Below are positions 35,019-44,687 of a stretch of DNA of 64,000 nucleotides, in pieces. The first letter of the stretch is position 1, and every line of letters starts with the position of its first letter. This DNA is from Escallonia rubra (taxonomy: Eukaryota; Streptophyta; Magnoliopsida; Escalloniales; Escalloniaceae), in assembly GCA_033065855.1 (NCBI GenBank), contig JAVXUO010000834.1, positions 1 through 64,000 on the forward strand, written 5' to 3'. The notes beneath the pieces were generated by a model. It had not been told where the DNA came from, did no database searches, and saw nothing but the letters and a program-made list of their open reading frames with translations. The position numbers were made by a program, and so were the translations under genes.

Positions 35019-36347
35019 AATAAGGAAGATGTTCTATATACGCCTCATATTTCCTCTCTCTAAAAATATCTCTCCCTCTTCTCTCTAAAACAGCCTTCTG
35101 CAGAAAGCCACCGCGGCCGCCCCACCGTGCGATGGCGCGCGTGGGGCGGTGGCCGGATTCCGGCCTAGCTACATAAATACATACTGTCGCAAGTCCGGCG
35201 CTTAGGTTCTTTGAGGTCTTGCCTTCTTTAGTGGCCGGCGGCGTTGGGAGGGTGGATGACGGGGACGACAGCAGCATTTTGGGAGGCGCCATCTACCTTG
35301 ATCTGCGACGATCTCGTTAGATCTATGTAGATCTGGGCTTTTCTTCTTGATCTACTAGACCGCTTGGCTCTAAATCGATGTGGCCGGATATTCACCGGCG
35401 GCGGACTGAATTCCACCGGCGGTGGCTGGAATCTGCCGGCAGAAGGGTGAGGTCAATGGAAGATTTGTGGGTTGATGGTGCTCCGTTTTATGCTTATGGG
35501 AGAGGTTGTCGTTGCTAGGTTCAGGTTTTTACAAATCCGGCGGCGGCCGGAATCTTGCCGGCAGCAATTCAGGATCTTTTAGTAGACTGGGGGGTTTCAG
35601 TGTGTGGTCGCGGGTTTTGGTGGTTGTTCACTGGGGAGTCCTGGGGTGGGTGGGGTGGGGGGGAAAGGGCCTCGGGGGGGTTTGGGTTTTTGGGCGTGTG
35701 TGTGCGTTGGGGGTGGGGGGGAAGGGGGGGTTGTGGCCCTTGGGAGGGGGGAGGGGTTTTCGGGATAACCTGTTCAAAGGGTGTTGGGGGGGGCGGGGGG
35801 GGGGGGGGGGGGGGGGTGGTTTAGTCTTGCTTAATCCTTGGATTGTTTGGCTTGCTAATAGAATTTTCGGTTGCCGTGTCGAGGGTGGAAATGCCGGAAA
35901 GTTATTGTACACCGTGTGAAACGTCGGAGAATTACTGTGAACTGGGCAAGATTGATGGCATGTATCCTTAGCGCTGTGATCCCATTGAGTGTCGAGTAAA
36001 CCTTCCAGTTCGTATGGCTTTAGTTGGCTTCCTCTTAGTAACCTTTGCACTTTTATATTTGCGTTTGTTTTGTATTTGTTTATTAGGTGTGTTTTTAACC
36101 TTTAGACTTATGCTTATTACTTAAAGTTAATCTAAAGTGTAAGATATGCTCTGCTTTAGTTTAATTGTAATTGGTTTTGAGTTTATAGGTTCGTTGTTAG
36201 TTTCCGACCTTTGTGGTCGTGTATACACAGAGTCACGGAAATGTCGTGACCTTTACTCGCCGTTGGGCATCTCTGTAACCCTTTTAATTTTCAATGCTAT
36301 TCTCTTATTAACCAAAAAAATAATAATAATAATAAGGAAGATGTTCT
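35019..36347 (+). mobile_element. Retroposon (LINE-type tail) inserted in the copia 3' LTR
   Basis: The body 35036-36330 is bracketed by identical 17-bp copies AATAAGGAAGATGTTCT (35019-35035 and 36331-36347) and ends in an A/TAA-rich tail (36312-36330). Long duplications plus such a tail point to target-primed reverse transcription by a LINE machinery. The 5' part is rich in CGGCGG/CCGGC motifs, and there is no reverse transcriptase, so it is a truncated or non-autonomous copy. Confidence 0.82.
35640..35818 (+). repeat. G-rich tract with long G runs
   Basis: The plus strand has many runs of three or more G, ending in a run of about 23 G interrupted by one C (35788-35816). It could fold as G-quadruplexes. 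It lies inside the retroposon, and long mononucleotide runs are also prone to assembly error. Confidence 0.8.
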
Positions 36348-36352
36348 TAACA

Positions 36353-37688
36353 CTCCCCCTCAAGTTGGAGAGTGAATATCATGAAGTCCCAACTTGTTAC
36401 GTAATGTTTCGAATTGATCTTTTCCCGATGCTTTTGTAAAGACATCTGCTAACTGAAAGTGGGTTAGTACATATGACGGTTTGATCATTCCGGCTTGTAG
36501 TTTTGCTCGAACAATGTGACAATCTATTTTAATGTTCTTTGTGGGCTCATGAAAAACAGGATTCACAGCAATGTGCAAAGCTGCTTGGTTGTCACAAAAT
36601 AATCGTGTAAGAGCTACCTATGGAACCTTTAGATCTTGTAGAATCTAACGTAGCCAAGTTAGCTCTAAACATGTATTTGCCATAGCTTGATATTCTGCTT
36701 CTGCTGATGATAGAAACATTAACTTGTTTCTTGGATTTCCATGAGACAAGAGAATTTCCAAGGAAAATGCAATATCCCGTGATTGACCTCCTTATGATAC
36801 GACAACCTCCCCAATCTGAATCACAAAAGGATTTCAAAGCAAGATTGTTCATAAGGTAGACATTAGTCAATACACATTCTCCCCAAAAGGTAAGGGGCAA
36901 GTGAGACTGAAAGCGTAATGCACGTGCTACAGTTAGAATATGGCAATGCTTGCGTTCAACTACTCCATTTTGTTGTGGAGTTGAAACAAAAGTGTGTTGA
37001 TATTCAATGCCATGAGAGTGAAAAAAATTCTTCATGGACAAGAATTATTTGCCATTATCTACTTTGATTGCTTTGATAGAGGCATGGAATTGAGTTTTAG
37101 CAAATTAAATGCAATAGAAGATCGTAAAAGTTTTTAAGTTTCTGACTTGTATTGCATAAGAAATAATCAAGTGCACCTTGTAAAATCATCAACCATTATA
37201 AGGAAAAAAACGAGCTCCTGAATGAGTGGGTACTTTGTGGGGACCCGATATAGCACAATGCACCAAATCAAATGGAGCACGAGTTGATATAATATTTGAA
37301 GGAAATTGAAGTCTAGTCAGTTTAGCCATAGGACAAATAGCACAATTATTATCAAAACATATATTATGAGAAGGTAATAATGGAGTAATTAATCTTAGGC
37401 GAAATGGTGACGGATGTCCTCAATGCATGTGTCACAAATTTGAGGGTTGTAAAACTTGATGAGAAACATGTGACTGTTGTAGTAGGAACATGTAATAGAG
37501 ACCACCACGCTATTTACCGGAGCCAATCATATTCCCCGTAGTCAAGTCTTGCAAAGCACAAAAAGAGGGAAACAAAATGGCACAATAATTTAAATCATTG
37601 GTGAGTTTGCTAACATACATCAAATTTAAACGAAAAAGAAGGAACACATAAAATATTGTCTAAGGTGATATATGAGTTAAATGGAATG
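36353..37688 (-). pseudogene. Copia integrase joined to RNase H end (reverse transcriptase deleted)
   Basis: A polypurine tract (minus strand AACTTGAGGGGGAG, 36353-36366) directly abuts the 3' LTR. Upstream on the minus strand are the RNase H end ([20 protein letters not shown]) and the segment SFCDSDWGGCRIIRRSITGY. At about 36846 this is fused in frame to integrase core sequence (HTFVSTPQQNGVVERKH, LPLTFWGECVLTNVYLMN). The RT between them is gone. Further upstream (37042-37690) the integrase and pre-integrase region is readable but full of stops. The element could only move with help, if at all. Confidence 0.85.
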
Positions 37689-37693
37689 GTGTC

Positions 37694-38110
37694 TGATATA
37701 ACTCAAATATAACTCCCAATAATTGGGGAATACCCGACAATCCTAGTCAAACTGGGAGATTTATGATTGTCTTATCAGGATTCTAAAATAGTCTTTAAAG
37801 ATTGTGACGTGATCCTCGAGGATCCTAAAACGATCCTAATTGGATTAGTTCACAGCCTAGTCCTAATAGGACTCTTCTTCCTACCCCTATATAAATGGGT
37901 CTACCCCCAGGTATGAGACAACGACACACAGATACACATTGTGTCTTTCATGCTTTTTCAGAATTATTATCTTGTAGCTGCGCTCTGACTTAAGCATCGG
38001 AGAGTTTTCCGCCGGGAACTCCACTTGGCGGTCACTCGTTTTCTGTCTTGCAGGTCATCGGTCCAGGCTCGGGTTTCGCAAAGTACGCGGAGCATATTTT
38101 AACAGCAACA
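37694..38110 (+). mobile_element. 5' LTR of the non-autonomous element
   Basis: 417 bp, TGATATAACTC to GCAACA. A TATA-type stretch (ctatataaatggg, about 37888-37900) marks a likely promoter. Confidence 0.9.
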
Positions 38111-38131
38111 GATTGGCGCCATCCGTGGGAC
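38111..38131 (+). promoter_or_regulatory. Primer-binding site of the non-autonomous element
   Basis: attggcgccatccgtggga immediately follows the 5' LTR. The tggcgcc...gtggga form is common in plant LTR elements. The priming tRNA was not worked out. Confidence 0.7.
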
Positions 38132-38507
38132 CCGCTAGCCACCGCCACCACAAGAGCCATCACCACCACCGCCGTAGGTGTCAGGCGGCCCCATCACTGT
38201 CATACAGTGACCGACTATGAACGGTCAAATGTTCACACCAGCGCATGCTACCAACGCATTTGGTCTTCTTGCGATTGGGCCCTACATATAAGCCGAAAAA
38301 GACGTCTTTATATATCTACGCCTTCTCAAAGGCGGGGAGTTTCATATCTTATGATGTCAGCAATATTACGAGCTTAATGCCTTGTGCCTTCTCAGACAGG
38401 GGGGCTTCATAGTAGCGGCCATATTACGGGCTCAATGCCCCGCGCCTTCTTATTCAACGCCATAACCACAAGTACACGTTGCTTCGACCGAAACCCTTGA
38501 GGGTATT

Positions 38508-39790
38508 TTTACGAGCTCCATCAGCCCCGAGGGCGCGTACGATGAGAACTCTTAAGTTCCGTCAAACCCGCGAGGGTATCTGCATGAGCTCCGAGCTCCA
38601 TCCTCCCCCGAAGGCATGTACGACAAGAACTCTTAAGTTCCGTCAAACCCTCGAGGGTATATTCATGAGCTTTGCGATCCATCCGCTCCCGAGGGCACGT
38701 ATGATGAGAACTCTAAGTTCCGTCAAACCCTCGAGGGTATATTCATGAGCTTTGCGCTCCATCCGCCCCCGAGGGCGCGTACGACAAGAACTCTTAAGTT
38801 CTGTCAAACCCTCGAGGGTATTTGCATGAGCTCTGCGTTCCATTCGCCTCCGAGGGCGCGTACGACGAGAACTCTTAAGTTCTGTCAAACCCTCGAGGGT
38901 ATCTACATGAGCTCCGAGCTCCATCCGCCCCCGAGGGCGTGTACGACAAGAACTCTTAAGTTCCGTCAAACCCTCGAGGGTATATTCATGAACTTTGCGA
39001 TCCATCCGCTCCCGAGGGCGCGTATGATGAGAACTCTAAGTTTCGTCAAACCCTCGAGGGTATATTCATGAGCTTTGTGCTCCGTCCGCCCCCGAGGGCG
39101 CGTACGACGAGAACTCTTAAGTTCCGTCAAACCCCCGAGGGTATATTCATGAGCTCCGAGCTCCATCCGCCCCCGAGGGCGCGTATGACGAAAAATCTTA
39201 AGTTCTGTCAAACCCCCGAGGGTATATTCATGAGCTCCGAGCTCCATCCACCCCCGAGGGCGCGTACGACGAGAACTCTTAAGTTTCGTCAAACCCTCGA
39301 GGGTATTTGCCTGAGCTCCGAGCTCCATCTGACCCCGAGGGCGCGTATGGTGAGAACTCTTAAGTTCCGTCAAACCCTCGAGGGTATATTCATGAGCTTT
39401 GCGCTCCATCCGCCCTCGAGGGCCCGTATGATGAGAACTCTTAAGTTCCGTCAAACCTTCGATGGTATATTCATGAGCTTTGCGCTCCATCCGCCCTCGA
39501 GGGCCCGTATGATGAGAACTCTGAGTTCCGTCAAACCCTCAAGGGTATATTCATGAGCTTTGCGCTCTATCCGCCCTCGAGGGCCCGTATGATGAGAACT
39601 CTTCTAAGTTTCGTCAAACCCTCGAGGGTTCCATCTGCCCCCGAGGGCCCGTATGATGAGAACTCTAAAGTTCCGTTCAACTCTCGAGGGTATATTCGTG
39701 AGCTTTGCGTTCCGTCTGCCCCCGAGGGCACGTATGATGAGGACTTTAAGTTCCGTCAAAACCTCAAGGGTGGTCCCTCGAGGGACGAAC
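38508..39790. repeat. 81-bp minisatellite, about 16 copies
   Basis: The repeated unit carries cccgagggcgcgta, gagaactcttaagttccgtc and aaaccctcgagggtat. Because 81 is a multiple of three, each unit is 27 codons, and long frames stay open on both strands (for example 39068-39556 plus and 38966-39490 minus) with repeats such as RTTRTLKFRQTLEGI. Codon pattern and two-strand openness suggest the frames are a by-product of the repeat, but translation is not excluded. Confidence 0.9.
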
Positions 39791-40407
39791 ACCCCCAAGG
39801 GTGACAGGATAGAGCTCGAGTTCTATCCAAACGGTTTAGCTACAGTTCTAACCCGTGAAACGACAAAGGACTATGGGACTTCATCCCCCCACCATTCTTT
39901 GTCAATTCAAAACCCAGTCAAGCGTGAGTGCGAGGCTTCTTTGTCATCTCTTAGCTGATGATAAGAGTTCGCGACAAAGTAAAACGCAAGCATGATGTGG
40001 TCGGCTCGAGCCAAAGAACACACTTGCACAAAATGAACACCCTCCAAGGAGAGGTGACTCCTCGAGGGGACATTCAAACACTTAGCACATGCAACAACTT
40101 GCATGCACAGCTTTGTGTTAGGCTACCATGGGGCACAGCCTCTAAAGGATCTCGAGATCCCATGATTCGTCTTCCTAAAGATGATTCCGAATAGCCTACT
40201 CAGGTGACATTCTAAGACTTGGCTCTCGAGAGCTAGGGTTCTAGCACTCTACTTGGGCAAAGTTCCAAGGCTTAAGCTCCCGCTTAGGTCGGAGCACATG
40301 GAGGAGAGAAATATTGTTACCCCTACAAGTGGATGAGAATCACTTACAAATCTGACGCGTGTCTCGAGACACCAGGTATAAACTTCCTCAGCCATACATT
40401 TTCGCTA

Positions 40408-40424
40408 AGGAAGTGGGGGGCTTA
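40408..40424 (+). promoter_or_regulatory. Polypurine tract of the non-autonomous element
   Basis: aaggaagtggggggctta lies directly before the 3' LTR, the expected start site for plus-strand DNA synthesis. Confidence 0.75.
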
Positions 40425-40842
40425 TGATATAACTCAAATATAACTCTCAATAATTAAGGAATACCCGGCAATCCTAGTCAAACTGGGAGATTTATGATTG
40501 TCTTATCAGGATTCTAAAAGAGTCTTTAAAGATTGTGACGTGATCCTCGAGGATCCTAAAACGATCCTGATTGGATTAGTCCACAGCCTAGTCCTAATAG
40601 GACTCTTCTTCCTACCCATATATAAAGGGGTCTACCCCCAGGTATGGGACAACGACACACAGATACACATTGTGTCTTTCATGCTTTTTCAGAGTTATTA
40701 TCTTGTAGCTGCGCTTTAACTTAAGCATCGGAGAGTTCTCCGCCGGGAACTCCACCCGGCGGTCACTCGTTTTCTGTCTTGCAGGTCATCGGTCCAGGCT
40801 CGGGTTCCACAAAGTACGCAGAGCATATTTTTAGCAGCAACA
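40425..40842 (+). mobile_element. 3' LTR of the non-autonomous element
   Basis: 418 bp, nearly the same as the 5' LTR and ending GCAGCAACA, followed by the GTGTC duplication. Confidence 0.9.
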
Positions 40843-40847
40843 GTGTC

Positions 40848-41783
40848 AATGGAATTGATTGAGGAAGATGACCACGTGGGTAAGTTGACAATAGTTATTG
40901 ATGAGGATTTCGTTTAAGTGAAAAGTGTAAAATCGGAAGTGATATGATCAGTAGTTCCGCTATCCAAAATCCAAGGCATAGTGAATACAAAATTAATTGA
41001 AGCATTTTGAAAAAGAGACAAACATGCAGCATTTGCATAAGCATCGCTATTATCAAGAGACTTCTGATTTTGAGCCATCATAGACAAAGCATGAGCAAGT
41101 TGTTGAAGTTGATATGTGGAAAGCCCGGGTGAACTATTGGTGCCTTGCGAATGAACCCCATGTGTAGATTGCGAAAAATCTGTTGCATTAGCAACATGAA
41201 ATGAATTGAGTGCATTTCTATGTTGCCGCTGTTGCGAAGTGTTGTATCGATTACCTTAGCTTCCTGTGTTGTTAGGAACCTATGTCCCATTTTTAAATTT
41301 GCATCTGTCCTCCGTATGACCTTTTCCACGTCTCTGAATTGCAACCGCGATGAAAAAAATTTCAGTTGGTTCTGATGCCATTTGTCTCTGTGTTTCCTTT
41401 TGAATAACAAGGGAATAGGCTTGTTGAACATTAGGCTGTGGCGACATCATGAGGATATTTGTACGCACAACATTGTAGGTGTCGTGAAGACCCATGAGAA
41501 AATGTATTAAACGATCTTCTTCCCTTCGCTCATCATGTGCTTTCGTCTGGTTTCAAGTGGGAAGTGCTCGATATGTATCTAACTCGTCCCAAAGGCCTTT
41601 GAGTTTTGTGAAATAAGTTGAGACAGTCATGTAAATTTTGAATCTGGTATATATAGCTGGCACATTCTTTTGTGAGGATTGGTATTTGAAATCTTCCCAC
41701 ACTTGCATGAATGACTCCTTTGGCTAGATTGGGTCCTTCCGAGTGAGTATGCCATGATAAAATCATGTTGTAACATCGGTTCC
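40848..41783 (-). pseudogene. Copia gag C-terminal part and protease
   Basis: On the minus strand from 41783: ILSWHTHSEG, then QIQNLHDCLNLF, HFLMGLHDTYNVVRTNILMM, a remnant of a zinc knuckle (GHTEDRCKF) and the aspartic protease signature (ILDSGTTDHIT, about 40940-40970). Frameshifts and at least two stops are present. The gag frame begins abruptly at the CAT next to the CACTA terminus at 41787; its N-terminal part is at 15825-16024. Confidence 0.88.
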
Positions 41784-41786
41784 ATC

Positions 41787-42178
41787 ACTGCAAGAAAATA
41801 GGCCTATAGCAGCGGGCCCAATGCCAGCAGTCTAAAACCTAGCCGATAGTAGCGCCTAAAATTCTGTGTTGTAAAGTTGGACTTCCACACCCCCCCCCCC
41901 CACACACACACGTCCCACTATCTTGCCACAAACCTAGCCAATAGCTTCATGTTCTTTAGGTAAGTCTCGTCGTCACCGTCCCCTCCCAGCCCTGGATATG
42001 CCACATCCCGCCCACCACAACTCGACCTGACTCATATTTTCACATTTTATTCAACTGAAACCATTATCTCAACTTGATTGAACCCCGACTACAGTCCTCC
42101 ATCTTTGATTTTCAACTTGTTTGGTTCTCCATCTCAATTTGAAGATTATGTATGTGTGCTTAGTAATTCATTAGTCAA
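41787..42178. mobile_element. CACTA element, terminal arm (left end)
   Basis: Starts CACTGCAAGAAAATAGGCC (one change from CACTACAAGAAAA), preceded by CAT (41784-41786). It is the reverse complement of 15428-15821. It stops at ttagtcaa (42178), exactly where the other arm continues differently, and array-unit sequence begins. Contains the C-run/CA-run counterpart of the G-run in the other arm. Confidence 0.85.
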
Positions 42179-42563
42179 GAAGGAAGATTTTATAAGAGGA
42201 TCACTCACTCGCTCTTGGATCAGTAGATTTTTCACTACTTCTAGGATGAACTCTTGGATGATATGTACAAATGACACTTTACCTATTTATACTAGTCCAC
42301 CTCCACAGTGGACGGCCTAGATCGACTTGATCCTACGGCTACAAACAATCTTTCATAGTGTTCTCTAAGCTTCCCTAACTTTCTATACAAGTTCACCTAT
42401 TTCTAGAACACTCTGCATAACTCTATACAGTTCTACACAATTCTGGACACATTTTGACACACAAGTACTCCATGCAGCTAAGAATCTGTCCAATCATCGC
42501 CTGCATGGAAGTCATGTCGGCGCCTGCATTGTAAAATTGGGTATCACGATCTCGGGACATAAC
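42179..42563. repeat. Fragment of a 2.3-kb array unit fused to the CACTA arm
   Basis: Corresponds to about 11420-11770 of array unit 4 (from gaaggaag-ttttataagagg to tatcacgatct), with the short direct repeat containing tcggcgcctgc as in units 1 and 2. Same orientation as in the array. The junction with the CACTA arm shares the bases caag. Confidence 0.85.
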
Positions 42564-42964
42564 AAAGTACTACCCCACTTGCTTTTGAAAAGTATAACTA
42601 AAAACACCATACAAGTCAAATACAATCCTAAAGATGGGGCGGTCAATCATATTACACGTAGACTTTAATCAAGTAAGAAAAATTGAATTAGGTCTAGTGA
42701 TTCTCCAACTTACCTTTGCATCTTTACAGTTCCCTACCCCCTTCCAACCCCACACAACTCTCTCGAAAGACTTGCATGGCAGCCAACATTACCCACGTGT
42801 AAGCACAAACGAAATAAGAAACATGAAAGAACTAAATCCCCTGAATAGAAATCTAATACAAGCTAATTACTTAGGAACCAAACTTGGCAGCTAATGGTAT
42901 AGCTTCATAGAGTAAGTCAAATTCAATCAAAATATGAAAATGTCATACAGCAACAGTTTTAGGA
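42564..42964. other. Short stretch, nothing recognised
   Basis: No conserved frame or repeat partner seen. Confidence 0.4.
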
Positions 42965-43660
42965 GTGCCTCTCTGTTGCCGTTTTCTCTCTTTATATTTC
43001 AATTCCAAACCCGAAGATGCATATATATAAGAAAATCCTAGAGCGGAAAAAATGCATTATAACAAAAGTACTCTCCAAAGTTGGGGCTCGATGTACAATA
43101 CCTCCACTGTAATACTGTCATTGGGTTAAAATCAGTTTCCACATATAACATGCGGAAGTCCACGATCGGGTGCCACACTCCACCTTCATTGCAAAACCCA
43201 GCCTCTTACCGGGACTTGCTGCTCCTGCTCAGCTTGTGGATCAGATGTTGTTTCTTAAGGTTGGTATAAGATCTAGAATAAGTTTAAGCTTGAACTAATG
43301 CTAGAAGCTTAACATTTTTAGATCTTATTTGTAGGGAAACATGAGATTTTTCGGTTCAGTTACATGGGAAGTATCTCCTTGGGAACTTGAAAAGGACGAT
43401 GACTGAAAGAAACTGCGGAAGATGATCTATCAAGGCTTTGTCCCCAATCGAAATAATAAACAGGTGAAGTTTATAGGCCTGAGCAAAGGGGAGGAGTTGA
43501 TCGCAGCTGTACTGGCTGCTCCAGTTAACGAGCAATCGTATCGGCGTGTGGTTAGCAACATCAATCGATTTGTTAAACTTTTTTGAAAGTACATATGGAT
43601 GGCAAATGTTTTCTTTCTTCCCAGACAATGCACTTAGTGGGCTGTACAGTTCCACCATTG
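42965..43660 (+). repeat. Anonymous duplicated block, copy 2 (partner at 2940-3665)
   Basis: Homologous to 2940-3665 in the same orientation. The plus strand has a better preserved frame at about 43400-43590 including MIYQGFVPNRNNKQVKF and IGLSKGEELIAAVLAAPVN, interrupted by a TGA near 43400. I do not recognise the family. It lies 3' of the dead RING/vWA copy 2, whereas copy 1 of the block lies 5' of RING/vWA copy 1. Confidence 0.6.
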
Positions 43661-44687
43661 ACTTAATCATAAGCTAGTAATAAAAAGTAAGGCATACATC
43701 TGAAAAAGCAGTTCCTTGTATGAAACTTCCTTGGTATAGTACCTTATTTCCAAACTTGGGAAATAAAGTATAATCCGCCGATTTGGTGCCTCTTTACTTC
43801 TTTCAGTCCAAAAAGAGTACCTATACCCCGGTTTGTGACCAAATAGAAGGCTGTCATGACTCCAATAAAGTAAGCGAACAGAAGCTAGAAAGATACAGAA
43901 AATCAATTGACTGTCAAACATGTCATCTCCAGCTATTTTCACTACGTGCTTCCAAACTACGCTCTAGTCATTGGCCCTTGGAGGGAGACCAAGACATACA
44001 CAAGTCAACATGTATATTACCAGAATCACATGCACACAAGGCCCTTACAGCATTTGCACACTTCATTTTCGTAAAAAGGTGACAAAAAGAGACTGAAAAG
44101 TCTAGCAAAGCCAAGTTCAGTATAATTTTCTTCTTCCCATCCAAGAATTCCATAAGCAATGCCACGGCAAAACCGAACAGCCCTTGGGTTCACTTGAGTA
44201 TTCTCAACTTTAAGCAAAATAAATGTAGCAACAAGCAGCAAAGATTAGATGATTCGACTCTATATATGCAGGACACGAGGCTCAAAACAACAAAGCACAA
44301 TTGCAGCATCACTTATGATGACAGTGGTCTATACCCTAGAAACTCAACTGGGTAACCAGCAGAAACTGGACATATTTCAGGGAATTAATATAAGAGGATC
44401 ACATGACTTAACTATCAAGCAAGAATAGTAAATTTTCAGATAACTCCCTGGCAGTGCATAAGGCCTCTGTGTTGATAGCGATCCTTTTCACAATATTGTA
44501 GAGATCGATTTAACAAAGGGGAGAATAAAACAAAAGCATGCAACAGATCGCAATAAAATGGTGATGTGGTAGCTTGCATCGGAGGTTGACAAAGCCGGTA
44601 AAGAAAAATACTAATTTCAATGTAGGAAAAGTTGGCAAAATAGAGAACTAATAGCTGGAGCATGTTCCCACAAGAAGCTATTTAGCA
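43661..44687. other. Flank between duplicated block and pseudogene copy 2
   Basis: No gene seen. Probably the 3' flank of the RING/vWA pseudogene. Confidence 0.4.

Larger units (their letters stand above)
34760..36352 (-). mobile_element. Copia 3' LTR, interrupted by a retroposon
   Basis: LTR sequence occupies 34760-35035 and 36331-36352 and matches the 5' LTR at 16094-16394. On its outer side is AAAAC (34755-34759), the target duplication shared with 16395-16399. It carries three tandem copies of a roughly 39-bp unit (around gtgatccacta-cagtgagatatgatgagcataattcat, 34910-35000), while the 5' LTR has two. Between the two LTR pieces lies a 1.3-kb insertion. Confidence 0.85.
37689..40847 (+). 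mobile_element. Non-autonomous LTR retrotransposon, nested in the copia element
   Basis: Two LTRs (37694-38110 and 40425-40842) flank a 2.3-kb interior. The flanking duplication is GTGTC (37689-37693 and 40843-40847). The primer-binding region after the first LTR reads attggcgccatccgtggga, and a purine tract aaggaagtggggggctta precedes the second. The interior has no gag or pol frames. Its centre is an 81-bp minisatellite (38508-39790). The LTRs differ at about 18 of 417 positions by eye, so the insertion is not very recent. Confidence 0.92.

Noticed and set aside
38643..39556. Long open frames on both strands read as protein genes
   Set aside because: They come from an 81-bp (27-codon) minisatellite inside an LTR element; openness on both strands is explained by unit length.
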